Part shown: piece after piece, positions 1 to 10,670 of the stretch
Position numbering within the stretch: position 1 is the first letter of the stretch
Layout of the letters: each line of letters opens with the position of its first letter
Origin: Petrosia ficiformis
Lineage: Eukaryota; Porifera; Demospongiae; Haplosclerida; Petrosiidae
Direction of reading: 5' to 3'
NCBI GenBank assembly: GCA_947044365.1
Contig: OX345649.1
Span: 5,666,687-5,730,686, forward strand
Length of the DNA: 64,000 nucleotides
Notes under the pieces: model-generated
The model's database searches: none
The model's input: the letters and a program-made list of their open reading frames with translations, nothing else
What the model was told of the DNA's origin: nothing
Made by a program: the position numbers and the translations under genes

Positions 1-1325
1 TGAAGCATAAGGTACATCATCATCACTTTGTTTCACAGTGTCATATCCATGGAGATCTATATCACTGTAGAAATAATAGAAAACGAAATTTATTAATTGA
101 TACTAAAGAAATGCTTTGCATTATATATTCAGTGCTGCTATATTCAACTGAAGGAAATATTTGCTGAATTATTATCTCATCATGAAACTATTTAATCTAG
201 TATTAATAAGGACAATGTTGATATAAAGATCAAAGACTGTATATATTCGTACATATAATTTTATGTATGTCTGTATGTCTGTATACATGCAGGATATAAT
301 ACTGTACTACACATTATTACACACCTCTTATCCTTGTCTACCTCTTCCTCTTCTAATTCAATTGTTAAAGAAGGTAAGGACTCATGTAATTTATTACTTC
401 GTTTTATGGGTACTCTCAATCGTGACTTTCGTTCGAAAGACCCAGGAATGTCAGCAGATAATAATTCATCAACGTATGCATACAGAGGCTCCTCATCTTC
501 TCCAGATCCGCATTCTTCTTTTGGAGACACTATCGATTTCTGATGGTTGGTTTCAGGTTCTGGAAGTTTCATATTCCGCCTATATATTCGATGTCTGCTT
601 GGAGACACAGGAGGTGAGCTACTTGGTTGTAGGAGGCTATGGATGGGTAATGGCAGACTTCTGTTTTGATATGCAGTGTGACCTATAATAATAATAATAG
701 ATATAATATTATACTGCCTTTTAGGGAATAGTTTAAGTTATGTATAAAATTATTATATTACACAAAGGTTTTGCATACCTGTTTCCTCCAAGCAGGTAGA
801 ATGAAGTGTTGTGTCATCATCCATACCTATTTGCATACTTGCTTTCTGCAGGGTGGATTTCAGCATTTGCAACTGCAAGTTTGCTCTTCTAAGTTCTGTG
901 TCAGGTGATACAGTCTGCTCTGGAGAATGCGAGACCAGGCTTATTGATTTAGAAATCTGCTCTCCGGTCATATTCGCATGGAAGATAGCAGAGCGACAGG
1001 CAACGTGCAAACGAGCACACTGACATTTTAAAGAGTCTTCTTTCCAAATTTTTGTTTGATAATCTTTAATCTTCTCTTTAGCTTGTTTTGAAAGATCTTT
1101 GCGGCCAATATTTACGAAAATGTCCACTAAACCATCAGGAGAAGAGCAAGAGAACTCTCCATTCATTTCCAGTCTTTCTAGTACTTCTTCTCCAGGAACA
1201 TCAGGCCTGCGAAAACGATCAGGCAGTTCATACAAAAATGATATTTTCTGTGGTTCTCCTTGTCTCAATCTTTGAGAAAGATGTAGCAAGATACAGCGCC
1301 ACGCAACGTTCGCTTTCTCTGCCAT
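1..1325 (-). CDS. Death-effector-domain (DED) protein, 3' end beyond window
   Basis: Three exons join in frame: 1325-779, 682-325 and 64-1 (323 codons, still open at the window edge). The start ATG at 1325 opens the longest frame. Residues about 15-90 look like a death effector domain: hydrophobic helices (FLYELPDRF, VLERLEMNGEF, GLVDIFVNIG) end in GRKDL, which fits the RxDL charge motif of DED helix 5/6. DEDs mediate homotypic assembly in apoptosis and inflammation (FADD, caspase-8, DEDD families). The following segment (LRRANLQLQMLKSTLQKA) could be a short coiled coil. Exon 2 encodes a Ser/Pro-rich then acidic tail (ELEEEEVDKD), and exon 3 continues with an acidic stretch containing GYDTV. 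No caspase or death domain is visible in this part. DED identity is from pattern only; a more divergent death-fold member such as a pyrin or CARD domain is possible. Confidence 0.6.
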
Positions 1326-2122
1326 TTCGTTAATTTTCCGCGTGTCGATTTTTCTTTAAATAAGCTTGACGGGAAGAATGCTAAGAATTTGCCACTCAGC
1401 AGTCTGGCTATCAGAAACAGTACAAATATGACAGATATCACATTTTTTAAAATCATAATAATAATTATTAAATAATACATTTTATTTATTACCAGCACAT
1501 CAAGATACAAAAAAATTAAACATCAACGAAATTGCAAATATCATATCAATAATACGTATTGAGATATAAATTATTAATAGAAATTGTGCTAATTAGAACA
1601 TTGATATACAAATAGGATTTTGGATATCAAATATGGTACTTCAGGGTTCACTCATTCCACGAACAGCTCCCTTTTCAATTTGCTATATACAAGATAAGAA
1701 ATTTGTATAATCAAAGTGGCTATTGCATTTAAATCACAAAAGAGGTATATTTGTTAGTGAGTAATACTGTAGTACAAAAAACGTGTTTATCTAATGTGTT
1801 TACTGAACGTGTTTACCTATCGCCATTTCTGACCCTGGTTATGTCATGTGGCTATATGTTGAAACTAATTAACTCCATGAACAAAGTGTTTACTAGTTTC
1901 ACAAGATCTATATAAGATATTCTAACAGGTACATTGTGTCTTTGCTGCTCTAGCAATTCTATTTTAGGAAATATTATCTCTTGTGTAGGAGTAAAGTAAG
2001 TTAGTACATCCATAAAGGCTTCTACTGATGTTGCACATATTATGCATAACTCCACTGAGATGTTGGATCAACATAGTCATTATTAAACATTTCTAGCGAC
2101 TCTTTTGTAATAAATTATGAAT
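1326..2122. other. Intergenic, no supported gene
   Basis: This 797-bp interval lies between the start of the DED gene and the stop of the PITP gene. It must hold the DED promoter and the PITP 3' UTR. A 67-codon minus-strand frame at 1852-2055 exists but shows no domain or splice context that I recognise. Confidence 0.5.
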
Positions 2123-5100
2123 CTAATTTCCTACTTCTTGCAGTTGACTTTTCGTCTCTTCTTCTATCCGTCTAATATCCTCCATTGTTAGTCCATACCA
2201 CTCATCTAACCAGCAAAATACTTGACGATGAAAACTAGTGAACACCCTTCGTTCGGCCTAATGGGAATGTGGAAGAGAGGGAGGGAGTGAGGGAGGGAGA
2301 GTGGGAGTAAACATCAACTAAATGTGTGATATTTAGTACTACATATAATATTTACATGATCTGTTTATATGTATAATGTACATGTAAATAGTTATAAGTA
2401 TGTATGTCTATACGTAATCATATGTAATAATTATGTATATAATTATATGTAATTATAATACATGTCTATGTGTAAGAGATGTATATATGCGTAATGTAGA
2501 TATGTATATTATATGTATGTATTACAATATTTAATTTTAATAATTATGTTGTGATATTTGCTGACTTTCATTATCATCTGTTCCACACGACCTTGTAGTC
2601 CCCACCATTTAAACTCACATGTCACTAACTTATAAGCACACATGATTGGTTGAGTGGTTTCCTATTTTATAAAATTATAAATACAAATTTGTATCTTAAT
2701 TATATTCATTACCTGCCAGTCCGGTTTTAAAGGTCCTCTTCCAGCTTTCGTAGATCCTACTAATTTTGGGTCCCATTCGGGTTTATAATCCTAATAATAA
2801 ATAATTAGGTTTTTAAAATGTAGTATGGTTTTTAAGCCCTTCTAAAACTAATTAATTACCTCAAAAATTGTGATTTAGATTATATCAACTTGATTTAGAT
2901 CATTGATTATAATTATTAACTTTATTAAATCATTGATTACATTAACGTTATTTAGATAATTGATTATATTAACTCACTCTTGCTTCTACTGTATCATTGA
3001 CTATATCAATGGTAATCACTTTTCTTTGTGCCAGTATCTCAGGAGGTAAGTTATGAACCTATAGATGAATGAAGTGAGTGTATGATAAAAGAACAGATAT
3101 GTAGATAATACACAATTGGTTCCAGACAATCCTTGAGGATCTAAAATCCACTATGGAATCATGCCTTAGACCTCATAATCACTGTGCTACTATTGACAGA
3201 CTGCAGTTCCTTCCCCCATCAAGATAATTTAAAATCCTCTATGAACCTCAGTACCATATTTAGCAAAACACACTCACATTTTCTATTTTTCCTGTGTCGT
3301 TCTCTACATGCATTGACTCAATTACTAGTTGAAAATGTTCTTTCATGTAATCATTCTAATTGGAGCAAAATAATCACATGACAATCATGTGACATAGCAT
3401 CGACACTTACTGTAATAGTGGTTTTAATGTAAGGGAAACAGTTCCATGCTTCTTCACGTACTATCAAAGAACCTTTGGGTGCTATTGCAGCGATGAACCT
3501 AGGTACTTTACTACAGAAACAAGAATAATCTCATGAATATATTTTTCATTGAAAAGTAACAATTATTATAATAATGTGTGATACTTAGATAGGAACTGAA
3601 CAGAACTGTTTGAGTATGATCTAACAAAAATAACACGTCACATATAGAGACTGGTTAGTATTTTAAAACATAGTTCATCATACATCATATTTATATAAAT
3701 AACACACACCAATCGTTCATATTTCATTGGATCATGTAATACTAAACATGATAGTCACATGATCAGCTGAATCCACAAAGAATTGCATTGCTTTACTGTT
3801 GAAGTAACTTAAAAACACTTGTAGGACATTTTATTATGTGTACGAATAATCTACTTCTTTCCAGTAATACCTTCATAAACCTTTTACATACAAATATTAT
3901 GGCAACTCTTTTAGTACTTTAAGACTGGTATCAAAACCAGCAATATGTAATATATAGATACTGTATAATTATACATCATTCCTACATGTACCTGGATAAA
4001 TGAAATATCTTGCGTGTGTACTGTCCTTGTCCATGAACTTCATGCTCTCTAGCTTCATTTTCCACTACCTCAACACCATCTCCACCACCTGTTTCATTCT
4101 TACTAGCCTGAGCTACTGACCATAACTGTCCAACATGATACTGAATGGATAATAAAAGTAATTACTTGACGTCTTATTGTGTCTATATAATTAAATTATA
4201 TATAATTACATTATATACAAGTGATTTATTTTGTTGAAATGTGGTACTTAGTATTCTGCTTATGTTATACGGGACTCCACAAATCAGTCATTATGTAATA
4301 CTATCTGAGGTTTGAGGACAGAATGAGAAGTTGATACACTTAATACAGTGGGTGTGGCATATCAAGCCTTTCGTGTAACATGTCTATATACCCACAAAGA
4401 TAGCTGTAATCAGATTCACAACCATTCCTCTTACTGATACATTCTAAAAATACAAATAATACTACATCTTGATGTAATTTCATTGTATGTTAACTAGAGA
4501 ATAATAATCATTGTGGGGCGAGCCCTAGTAGGTGTGGTCAGAAAAACACGTAGTCAGGTAGTAAGATGGCCCAGAAAATGAATGAGTTTGATGTGTCAGA
4601 AATGAAGAAGCAGGCAAATGTGACTTCTGCATCTCGTTTAGTCTTCTCGTATTCTCTCCTGCACTTCAACATCTCTTCTCTATTCATTTTCATACACGTG
4701 CAGCATAGTTAACAAGAAATTGAAATTCATTCGCGGTTCAATAGAACTGTTAGATTAGAACATACGGAATAAAGTACGATACATATATACATACAAAAAA
4801 AATTCTCCACCAACTCCCTAGTATGGGACTCACTCAGGCTTGCCCCAACTAGATAATGTTTAGTAATCATAATGTATCATCCAAGCTCATTAGTCTCTCA
4901 TACTCTGAACTTTACTTAATTTGATATAAAGAATATTAAAGTGGTAAAACAAAGGCCATTAAAATGTTGATAGTTACTTAATTAACCCAATGAAGAGGAA
5001 ACTAGCCCTGTAATAGAGTGGTCATGTTATGTGATACTTACCTCTTCTAATGTGAATGGTAGAATCACACGACTAAATTAAAGAAACAAGATAATTATTA

Positions 5101-5574
5101 TAAAAACAAACTATTCTCTAGATTTAATTATTATTTTTAATATATATAATATTATAGTAGGCAATGACAATTTATCTGGCAGGAAGTGGACACAAATACA
5201 AACCACATCCTACTCCTAACAGATATACCGACTGGAGGTGCAAGATGAATAACCACTACCTATTATATTATATATATATATATATAATCATAAATATTAT
5301 ATATAATATATATATATTATATATAATTATAATTATATATACACAATATTATTATAAAAATAAGAATACAATTAACTTTCATAGAGATTATAAATATATA
5401 TATAATATATAATTATATTTAATATAATATAGAGACCAGCCAATAGACCCACCCAGTTTGGTATAAAAATTTTTTTAAAACTGAGTCATGTAATTTTAAC
5501 ACAGTATCAATAATAATTACTACACACACTGTAAAAACATGTATATATGTAACTTACAATTCAAAAATGAGCAT
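2123..5574 (-). CDS. Class I phosphatidylinositol transfer protein (PITPNA/PITPNB-like)
   Basis: Nine exons join in phase to 254 residues: 5574-5558, 5072-5042, 4140-3992, 3510-3411, 3355-3278, 3058-2978, 2790-2713, 2661-2566 and 2257-2123. The family carries PI and phosphatidylcholine between membranes and supplies PI for phosphoinositide synthesis. The N-terminus ([16 protein letters not shown]), [61 protein letters not shown] and the C-terminal EEETKSQL follow the whole PITP fold in order. The Thr and Lys of YTRK, the Asn of NDYM and the Glu of EEET correspond to the known inositol headgroup contacts. The length is close to vertebrate PITPalpha/beta (about 270), so this is the single-domain class rather than the large RdgB/PITPNM form. 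The first exon is only 17 nt of coding. The promoter is probably shared with the PH-domain gene at 5809. Confidence 0.93.
4511..4850. mobile_element. Possible inverted-repeat element in PITP intron
   Basis: The left end (TGTGGGGCGAGCCCTAGT) and the reverse complement of the right end (TTGGGGCAAGCCTGAGT) match at about three quarters of positions, giving imperfect terminal inverted repeats about 340 bp apart in the second intron. A short plus-strand frame starting at 4566 ([16 protein letters not shown]) lies inside. No clear target-site duplication was found. It may be an old MITE-like insertion or a chance palindrome. Confidence 0.35.
5266..5425. repeat. AT-dinucleotide-rich tract
   Basis: Nearly pure A/T sequence with long TA runs lies in the first intron of the PITP gene. 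It is low-complexity, and the tyrosine/isoleucine-rich frames across it are artefacts. Confidence 0.8.
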
Positions 5575-5808
5575 TTCAACAGCAGATAATGAAATTGAAA
5601 TGAAGAAGTGAGTCTTGGAGAAGAAAAAGTAAAATAGGGTTCTACTGGGTGGTGTTCTATTCCTGGCAGCCCACAATGACGTCACGTATCAGCTGATGTG
5701 CATTGGGTGGGGTTCAGGACAGGAATGCCAATAATTTACAAGACGTGCAAGATTAGTGAGTGATTCATCTGACATTGATTGGCAAGAAAGAGTTCTAACC
5801 GTCTAATA
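5575..5808. promoter_or_regulatory. Putative bidirectional promoter, PITP / PH-domain genes
   Basis: 234 bp separate the two divergent start codons (5574 minus, 5809 plus). The interval is richer in G and C than its surroundings and contains TGACGTCA at 5677-5684, a perfect CRE/ATF-type palindrome. Promoter activity is inferred from the arrangement. Confidence 0.5.
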
Positions 5809-7665
5809 ATGGATGTACTTAAAACTGGATATATAACAAAATGTGGTGAGTGTTTAAGTACATACGTGTGTGTATCTAACTGAATCTATCTGGGAAGTTG
5901 TATGGCATATTTTAATGAAGTATAGAAATGCAACACAAATGCATCGTGGTAACAGACTATAAGCACACACATATATATTATATGTATAATTATATTTAAA
6001 ATCAATATTCCATTTCCAGGTCAGTCAGTACGATCTTGGAAAAAGCGTTGGTTTGTATTGAAATCTAATGGATTCCTCTATTACTACACCGATCCGCAGT
6101 GTAAGACAGAGAAAGGACGTGTTGATCTCGTTAACTCAAGTCGTGTGGATATGTGCTTAGAGGTTTCAACATCAGAAAAGGTGACACCGGATCAGAGTGG
6201 GCGTTGCTTCGCTATTGTAGCTTCAGAAAGAACTTACACTTGTGTGTGTGACTCTACAGAGGAATGCAGGTGAGGCAGATAATAGAATCTATGCAATATA
6301 CCGTATCATTGTTATACTGTGTTTATGATATGAGCACTTTCTGTTTACAGTACATGTAATTAACAGTACACAAGAAATTAGCACCATATATGTATGTAAC
6401 TATGTATGTATGTATGTATGTATGTATGTATGTATATATGTATGTAGGTATGTGTGTATGTATGTATGTAAGTATGTATGTATGTATGTATGTATATAAC
6501 TATGTATGTATGTATGTAACTATGTATGTATTTATGTATGTATTTATGTATGTATGTATGTATGTATATATGTATGTATGTATGTATGTATATATGTATG
6601 TATGTATGTGTGTATGTATGTATGTAACTATGTATGTATGTATGTATGTATGTAAACTATGTATGCATGTATGTATGTAACTATGTATGTATTTATGTAT
6701 GTATTTATGTATGTACTTATGTATTTATGTATGTATTTATGTATGTATTTATGTATTTATGTATTTATGTATGTATTTATGTATTTATGTATGTATGTAT
6801 GTATGTATGTATGTATGTATGTATGTATGTATGTATGTATGTATGTATGTATGTATGTATGTATGTATGATCATATAACAGGAAGTTTAATATATTCGAG
6901 TAGTTCTGATTTGAACCAATGAATATTAACACTTTCCTTTGTGGGAGACAAGAATTTAAAGAATATGAATTCTATTTATATATCTACATCATGTGATTCA
7001 TCCTGTTAGTTATGCTACATAATAACAATGTAATATTTTATTTATAACTCAGGAGCTGGATCCAGGCTTTGAACAAACTACGTGATGGGTCTGAGCCTCA
7101 ACAATACCCTGCTCCAACTTACCCAAAGGAAAATCATGAACAGACACCTGTAGCTCCTCCTCCATACACTCCACATGCTGGTCCTCCTCTACAATACTCA
7201 GGACCTCCTATGCCACAACCAGGACCCCCTATGCCACAACCAGGACCTCCTATGCAACAACAAGGACCCCCTATGCCACAGCAAGGACCTCCTATGCCAC
7301 AACCTATGCCCTATGGTGTACAAAGATCTTCTTCTATGTCTCAACCACCTATGCCACAGCAATATCCTTATGGCCAACCACCTCGTCCTCCTCAATATCC
7401 ATACCCGCCTCAACCACAAAATACTCGTTATTCTTATTCTGGGCCTCCTCCACCTCAACAATACCCCCAGCCATATCCTAACAAAGGATACCCTCCTCAA
7501 CCCTATCCTAATAGACCTCCTCCCGCACCTTATCAGTCCAGGCCATACATTCCTCCTCCAGCACCTCGTTACTATCCACAGCCTGTGGTACGACAACAAC
7601 AGAATGTCAATGTTGTTGTTGTTAATTCTTCCATTCCTCAAAATCATGTCGTGATAAGAAGATAA
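5809..7665 (+). CDS. PH-domain protein with proline-rich tail, PLEKHB/evectin-like
   Basis: Exons 5809-5845, 6020-6269 and 7053-7665 join in phase to 299 residues. Residues about 4-105 form a pleckstrin homology domain: GYITKCG, then SWKKRWFVLKSNGFLYYY, and the terminal helix EECRSWIQALNKL with its invariant Trp. PH domains bind phosphoinositides or proteins at membranes. The rest is Pro/Gln/Tyr-rich with GPPMPQ repeats (about five) and a PPPY motif in APPPYTPHAG, a candidate WW-domain ligand. The order PH, PPPY, Pro/Tyr-rich, then a terminal NHVVIRR resembles PLEKHB1/2 (evectins), which have SPPPY and NQVIIRE at similar places. Unlike evectins, no C-terminal hydrophobic anchor is encoded. 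The second intron is mostly an ATGT satellite. Confident on PH; the evectin link is inference. Confidence 0.85.
6388..6868. repeat. (ATGT)n tetranucleotide satellite
   Basis: About 480 bp of ATGT repeats with interspersed TTTATG, TATATG and TAAC variants fill most of the second intron of the PH-domain gene. The overlapping MYVCMYV-type frames are artefacts of the repeat. The purest part is at the 3' end (6790-6868), which suggests recent slippage there. Confidence 0.95.
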
Positions 7666-8030
7666 GAATAGTTCTAAATATTCCTTTAATTGTCTATTGT
7701 ATTGTATGTTATCCTTGTTGTCCAAGTGTATTATTGTGTAATTCCAGTATTTCACTCAACTATATAAACTGTAGTATTATTATGTATAACTATATTGGCT
7801 TGACGTTTCAACATTAACTATACTATTACATGATCACATGCATCAACTGTATTGTTTATTTTATAGTTGGTTGGTTCCCAACTATAAACATGCTAGTACC
7901 TCTTATATAAATATTGAACACTTATCTGTTGCTATGGTGATCTTATGTTGTTATTAAAAAAATCTTTCAAAAAATTTGTAAAAAAAATTAAAATAATGAA
8001 ATAAAAATATAATTATTTTGTAATAAAAAT
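7666..8030. other. Convergent 3' intergenic region
   Basis: This 365-bp A/T-rich spacer separates the stops of the PH-domain gene (+) and EXO5 (-). AATAAA-like hexamers occur on both strands toward 7980-8030 and around 7855. I see no gene. Confidence 0.6.
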
Positions 8031-9343
8031 TTAAGATACATTTGTAGAGAGTTGATCAGTAAAGACCTGTGGCCATTTCTTCACAGGAGAACGTTCTATA
8101 ATCTGTTTCTTTCTCCAAACACAAACATCTTTAAACTGGCAACTACCACACTTCCAACTCTCTTCAATATCAACACCTCTAGCATCTCTCTCACCTAACC
8201 AATACTGTAAACTAAATCCCACTTCCTTCCTTGCCCATTCTTCATCAAACAATACTGACTCCACTCCTAATACATCACCACTGAATTGATGTTCATACTG
8301 CACGAGTAGTGTCCCAACAGGAGGTAATTCTAACCCTGTTAAAAGGACACTAATTGAGTTTGCTAATTGTCCTAGTGTGATTATATGTGGATGTTGAGGA
8401 TTTGTTGTAATCTGATCTGTTAAGCCTGATTCACTGATGTGCTCTGATACACTGAAAGACAATGGCATTGAGGATTTCAAACACATTACATCCAAAAATT
8501 GGCAGTGATTAGTTCTGCCTTGTGTGAGTGAATCTAACATGTTCTTGTATAGCATCAGTTGTAATGCATTTCCTCGTTTTTGTTCTACTCCAGGAAGGGA
8601 TCTTGATTTTCTGGTTTTCAATTCCAGTAGAAACAACATTCCTTCACCAGAACAATACTGCAGTTGGTCAATGATACCTGTTGCCAAAGTCATGTGGTCA
8701 AATGGATATCCGTTGATCCTTATCTCTCTCTCTATATTACCATTCTTAATTGATTTTAATTTGATGTATGTATTAAGTAATTCAACTGCATACTTGTCTT
8801 CTTTTGTGATAGTCTCTACTTCAACTATTTCATGAGTTGTCTCCAATTCTAAAATCAATGAATATTATTATATGACAGAGTGGTCTCCAATAATAAATAA
8901 TATCATATATACCCTTTCTTAAATGTATAGAAGCTCCTTCTTTCATCACTTCTGTCCTTCTCTGAACTGGCATCCCCTCGGCACTTCTTCTCAACCATTC
9001 TCCTGATGTTCTCAGATAAGGATGAAGATGTCGATACTCCACTTGTTGCTCACACCACAGGCCAGACGAAATCCCTGATACTGTGACCGATCTTGAACTA
9101 CGGAATAACTCCAGAGGAACATAACTACCTTGGTTTTTACGGATGGCCAAAGCTTGTTTTACTTCTTCAAGTTCTATGTTATAATTATTTACATACAATC
9201 ATGTCGTCATTATATAATTGATGCAAGTTACCATATTCTAATGTCCCCAGTTCAGTAGCATGTCCCAACAGTTCAAACGTCTCGTCATCCACAGCCTCTA
9301 CTTCAAGTTCAACATCAGAAAGATTGAAGATGGGGGATGCCAT
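8031..9343 (-). CDS. EXO5: Exonuclease V (EXO5/DEM1 family)
   Basis: Three exons (9343-9232, 9173-8913, 8848-8031) give 396 residues; human EXO5 has about 373. The family is a single-strand-specific DNA exonuclease with a 4Fe-4S cluster, acting in genome maintenance in nucleus or mitochondria. The first cluster cysteine is in GLWCEQQVEYRH. The other three are the C-terminal CGSCQFKDVC. Between them lie the PD-(D/E)XK nuclease motifs: the Asp in ATGIIDQL and the E-x-K in FLLELKTRKSRS, followed by the QLMLYKNML helix. All expected catalytic and cluster residues are present. The gene shares a 97-bp head-to-head spacer with the LIAT1-like gene. Confidence 0.93.
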
Positions 9344-9440
9344 CTTGTATCTGGGTGGAGCTACAAAGCATCTTCTCTGCGCATGAGCATATTGTAGCTA
9401 TGGATACGTGAAGGGTGGAGCTGGGTTTGATTTTGCTGCA
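9344..9440. promoter_or_regulatory. Putative bidirectional promoter, EXO5 / LIAT1-like
   Basis: Only 97 bp lie between divergent ATGs at 9343 (minus) and 9441 (plus). The interval is more GC-rich than its flanks (for example CTGCGCATGAGC). Shared promoter function is inferred. Confidence 0.45.
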
Positions 9441-10633
9441 ATGGATGTTTCTAAGAAAAGTAGAGCCACAACAAACAAAACTGCAATGGTTAGTAAAAAG
9501 AGGAAGAAGAAAAACACCAAAAAAGATGAAGAGAAATCAACAAAAGGTAAGAGTTTTCAACAGAAGCCCTATAGTGAATAGTTGAAACCTCTTTACAAGA
9601 AAGTGAATCATTGTGGTGGATAGTATTATATGTATAGGCAAGTTGTATAATTACATCTATGTATGTGTAATTATGTCTATATGTATATCTCTGTCATGTA
9701 TGTCTGTAATGTATGTTATAATCAATACAGGTCATTCAACGCATGCAACAGTTAGTACAACTAATAAAACAATCATAAGAAAGGATTCGGTTATTCCTCT
9801 TGCATCAGCTTTATCAATAAGAAAGATAGAAGAACATTGCAGTAGTAGTTCTAGTATTGAAAATCATAAACCTGTTCAGAAACTGGGAAGGTGAGAACTT
9901 ATTATGAATATATTTTAGATATATAGATGATTTATTAGTTGCACAGATGGGATTAGAAGGATATATATTATGTTATAAGATGAGGTGGTTATAGATGGAT
10001 AATAGATAGATACTGGATTGATGGATTTACAATCTCTTCAATCAGATCTGAAAAGTAGTCTGATGGATGAACATTAGCACAGTTGATAGATATATAGATA
10101 GATAGATATATAGATAGATAGATATATAGATAGATAGATATATGGATAGATAGATATATGGATAGATAGATATATGAATAGATAAAAGGTTGAAAGGAAT
10201 TGATAGATTTACTATCTCTTCAATCAGATTTGAAGAAACTTCATCTGATGGAATGAGTATTGGTACAGACACTACTAGTCCACCAACAGTTATAATGAAT
10301 GATATATCAATGGACTCTGGTACTGATAGCTGTACAAGTCAATCATCAATAAATAAGAAAACCATAGCAACTACAGAATCAGATCAACATGTAGAGACCA
10401 GTAAAGCTGGTCTGACTACTCACAAGCTATCTATCGAAACATTGGCTAGTTTGAGATGGGAGAACAGACTAGAAGATGAGAAGGCAGAGGAAAGACGTAT
10501 AGAAGAATACAAGAATGAGAGAAGACTGAGATATCAAAATGAACTAGTTCAGAGAAGAGAGGAGATTGCTTCTAGAAGTACTAGCAAAAGGAATACACAT
10601 TATTATCATAATATCAATACTATAAAAAGTTAG
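9441..10633 (+). CDS. LIAT1: LIAT1-like protein (ATE1-interacting family)
   Basis: Exons 9441-9546, 9731-9890 and 10228-10633 join in phase to 223 residues. The N-terminus is a lysine-rich tract (SKKRKKKNTKKDEEK), the middle is Ser/Thr-rich and probably disordered, and residues about 165-205 carry ETLASLRWENRLEDEKAEE followed by RRIEEYKNERRLRY. In vertebrate LIAT1 (ligand of the arginyltransferase ATE1) a poly-Lys region and a short conserved block with LRW...LED and EYKLNRRKRY have the same order. I recognise that block by memory of the family, so the call is good but not certain. The protein has no enzymatic domain. The stop at 10633 lies 38 bp from the convergent stop of the DUF4291 gene. 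The second intron contains a GATA satellite and a decayed copy of the start of exon 3. Confidence 0.65.
10024..10078 (+). repeat. Decayed duplicate of LIAT1-like exon 3 start
   Basis: The stretch beginning GGATTTACAATCTCTTCAAT repeats 10206-10265, the acceptor and first codons of exon 3. The shared order is GATTTAC, TCTCTTCAATCAGAT, TGAA and CTGATGGA. The upstream copy has base changes and a TAG shortly after the acceptor-like CAG. It is separated from the real exon by the GATA array. Confidence 0.7.
10084..10182. repeat. (GATA)n satellite
   Basis: GATA/TATA tetranucleotide runs of the form GATAGATAGATATATA lie between the duplicated exon-3 starts of the LIAT1-like gene. Confidence 0.9.
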
Positions 10634-10670
10634 TATCCTTATTATTATTATTTATTTATTAATTATTTAA

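Noticed and set aside
1852..2055. 67-codon minus-strand frame downstream of PITP
   Set aside because: No recognised domain, no convincing splice partners, and the PITP stop at 2123 already ends that gene. It could be a transposon remnant.
6390..6922. MYVCMYV-type frames over tetranucleotide arrays (also 15420-15794, 16140-16541)
   Set aside because: These are direct translations of simple satellites inside introns.
7198..7755. Arg/Trp-rich antisense frame over the PH gene last exon
   Set aside because: It is the complement of the proline/glutamine-rich coding sequence, with no domain or splice support.
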